Source: Bolinopsis microptera
Lineage: Eukaryota > Ctenophora > Tentaculata > Lobata > Bolinopsidae
Direction of reading: 5' to 3'
Assembly: GCF_026151205.1 (NCBI RefSeq)
Contig: NC_087074.1
Location: 2,852,001 to 2,916,000, forward strand
Length of the DNA: 64,000 nucleotides
The stretch's first letter is position 1, and the number at the start of each line of letters is the position of its first letter. Under the pieces are notes generated by a model. The model did no database searches. It saw only the letters and a program-made list of their open reading frames with translations, and was not told where the DNA came from. Position numbers and translations under genes: made by a program. Shown here in pieces: positions 62,404 to 64,000 of this stretch.

Positions 62404-62872
62404 GTATGTATACCACTATCAGTTCATATTGATTTTGTTTGAACCAGGGTTTGTTGTTTCCTTATGTCATGATTTATTAGTGCATGCCATGCATGGGATC
62501 ACAAAATTAATCCGAAAATCGGTCCTCATTAACAGTTGGTTAATCACGTGACCAATTTTAGCCAGCGAGAAAATCAGAATTTTAGGATTTCATGCTTGAC
62601 CAAAATTAGATTCACAATTTTATAGTTTTAGTGGACTGCAAGGATAGGGTAAGCTTCATATCCACCAAGCACATGCAGTATCAAGCACTGGACAGTGATA
62701 CTAATGAAATACAATTTTTTTTTAACGTATCAAAGTTTATCCTCACAAAGCCTACTATCCATTAGCAGTTTGGTAAGCCGTAATTTTCCAACCACAGGAG
62801 TATGACGATGGTTATAGCAGCAGGGCACTATTATAATAATATAATATAACGCCTATTATGGACAATGAACAT

Positions 62873-64000
62873 TTAGAAATGCAATGAAAAGGGTATTAGC
62901 GTTGTCGTAACAGGCCCTCTAAACCAATAGCGGCTGTTACTACTCAAAACAATCATGCACTACCTTCTAACCTTCTGATGCTCACGTATTTTTTAATTAT
63001 TACATTCCCATGGATGAAGAGCGACAAACCAAGAGCACCATCCTTTAAGAAACCTAATAGGACACCTGATACACTCAGTGAGTTTCGAATATGAAGCCTC
63101 ATTGAAAACAGCTTCAAGAAAACTACACTAGGAAGCAGCAAATTGTTGACAAACAATGCTCCTTATCAAACTATGAGTTGAAATCGTGGAACACCAAGTC
63201 TTTGGGGAGACTCGTTCATGTACCATTCCGAGCATTATGTCCACAGTAGTATGAAAACTTGGTCAAAATACTATTCGGTTGTTTTTACAATTTTATAAAC
63301 TTCCAGCTCCAGTTAGCTGTAATCTAAGATCTCGAAAAATCGGATTGTTTCTTCTTTCCCACTATTCAAGAAGCTAACTTATATAATATTTAAATTTTAT
63401 TGTATCTTCTATCTAATTATAATAAAAAACAGTAGGGGAGTGTGTATTATCCACCAAATACAAGATTGAGAATCGTGACCCTCGCAACTTGTTTTTATGT
63501 GAATTCCTATCTTCGCCTCCCAAATAGTATGGTATATCAATATCGTTCCATTTGATTTTTGGTTTGAAACCAGGGTTTGTTGTTTCCTTATGTCATGATT
63601 TATTAGTGCATGCCATGGATCACAAAATTAATCCGAAAATCGGTCCTCAATAATGGTTCGTAAAACACGTTGACCAATGTTACCAGCAAAAAAAGACAGA
63701 ATTTTAGGATTTCATACTTGACAAAAATTATATTCAATAATCTTATATTTTAGTGGACTGCAAGGTTAGGGTGAGCTTCATATTCACCAAAGCACATGCA
63801 AGTATCAAGCCACTCCAGTGATACTAATAAATTACAATCCGAAAAAAAAAAACAATCAAGGTTTATCCTCGATGACAAAGCGAACTATCCCTTAGCAACT
63901 AGCATTTGGTAAGCCGTAATTTTCCAACCACAGAGTATGAACGATGGTTATAGCAGCATGCACTATAATATATAATAAACGCCTATTATAGACAATGAGA
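62873..64000 (+). repeat. Third, partial copy of the duplication, dense in single-base indels
   Basis: It aligns with 20659-21784. It shares copy-1-specific bases (GCGTTGTCGTAACAG, CCACCAAATACAAGATTGAG) but differs every 20-40 bases by single-base gains or losses. It starts abruptly next to the end of copy 2 and runs to the window edge. Confidence 0.85.
63010..63528 (+). pseudogene. K2P exon 2 and exon 3 in the third copy, frameshifted
   Basis: The exon 2 relic (about 63010-63248) has its acceptor altered (CCTCAGTGG became CCCATGG) and several frame changes, for example TCTTTGGGG for TCTTGGGG. The exon 3 relic (about 63433-63525) has the GW region altered (CAGTAGGGGAG for CAGGTTGGGGAG). No open frame survives. 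If the indels are sequencing errors, the locus could instead be an allele of copy 1. Confidence 0.75.

Larger units (their letters stand above)
58371..62871 (+). repeat. Segmental duplication, copy 2
   Basis: It is collinear with 16226-21788 and lacks the TTAA foldback (empty site CAACTTAAAGTTT near 61427-61439). The right edge runs directly into a third partial copy at 62873. Confidence 0.92.

Noticed and set aside
16226-62871. Whole second duplicate as a pure assembly duplication
   Set aside because: The copies differ by a TTAA insertion, many substitutions and a stop codon, and have different flanks, so at least copies 1 and 2 look real.

Overview
The window is animal (metazoan) nuclear DNA: AT-rich, with multi-exon GT-AG genes and many transposable elements. 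The recognisable proteins are a TRPC-type cation channel, two-pore potassium (K2P) channels and a secreted protein of cysteine-rich modules plus a sushi domain. Helitron, pogo-like, Merlin-like and RTE/CR1-type LINE sequences fit a marine invertebrate. A cnidarian or other early-branching animal is a guess that the sequence cannot settle.

Layout. 1-9 kb: no recognisable gene; two nested Helitron-like elements (699-2151). 9.1-9.9 kb: a decayed K2P fragment. 10.3-13.5 kb: a complete-looking three-exon TRPC gene (+). 13.9-16.2 kb: a dispersed repeat with long inverted arms, itself carrying a palindromic insertion. 16.2-21.8 kb: first copy of a segmental duplication with the 5' half of a K2P gene, broken by a stop codon and a 1.1-kb foldback inserted at TTAA. 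22.2-27.5 kb: a four-level transposon nest. 28-34.5 kb: AT minisatellite, then a 0.55-kb tandem repeat interrupted by a TA-flanked DNA element and a 2.26-kb Helitron. 35.3-43.7 kb: a minus-strand gene with a tandem array of Cys-rich exons on a 737-bp period. 44.4-55.9 kb: LINE fragment, tRNA-like SINEs, minisatellites, a Merlin-like foldback, more Helitrons and a second copy of the 14-16 kb repeat. 56.2-56.9 kb: K2P 3' half. 58.4-62.9 kb: second copy of the segmental duplication, with an open K2P 5' half. 62.9-64.0 kb: a third, indel-ridden partial copy.

How the pieces relate. The window holds one ion-channel neighbourhood (TRPC plus at least four K2P fragments), expanded by tandem duplication and dispersed by transposons. 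The K2P 5' halves and the 3' half have matching splice phases (phase 1 at each internal junction except exon 1-2, which is phase 0), so they are parts of the same kind of gene, but no complete K2P gene lies contiguously here. The K2P first pore reads T-V-G-W-G where T-x-G-Y-G is usual. Duplicate pairs supply empty sites that date and bound several insertions: a Helitron between A and T, a TTAA foldback, and a palindromic element with a 13-bp target duplication.
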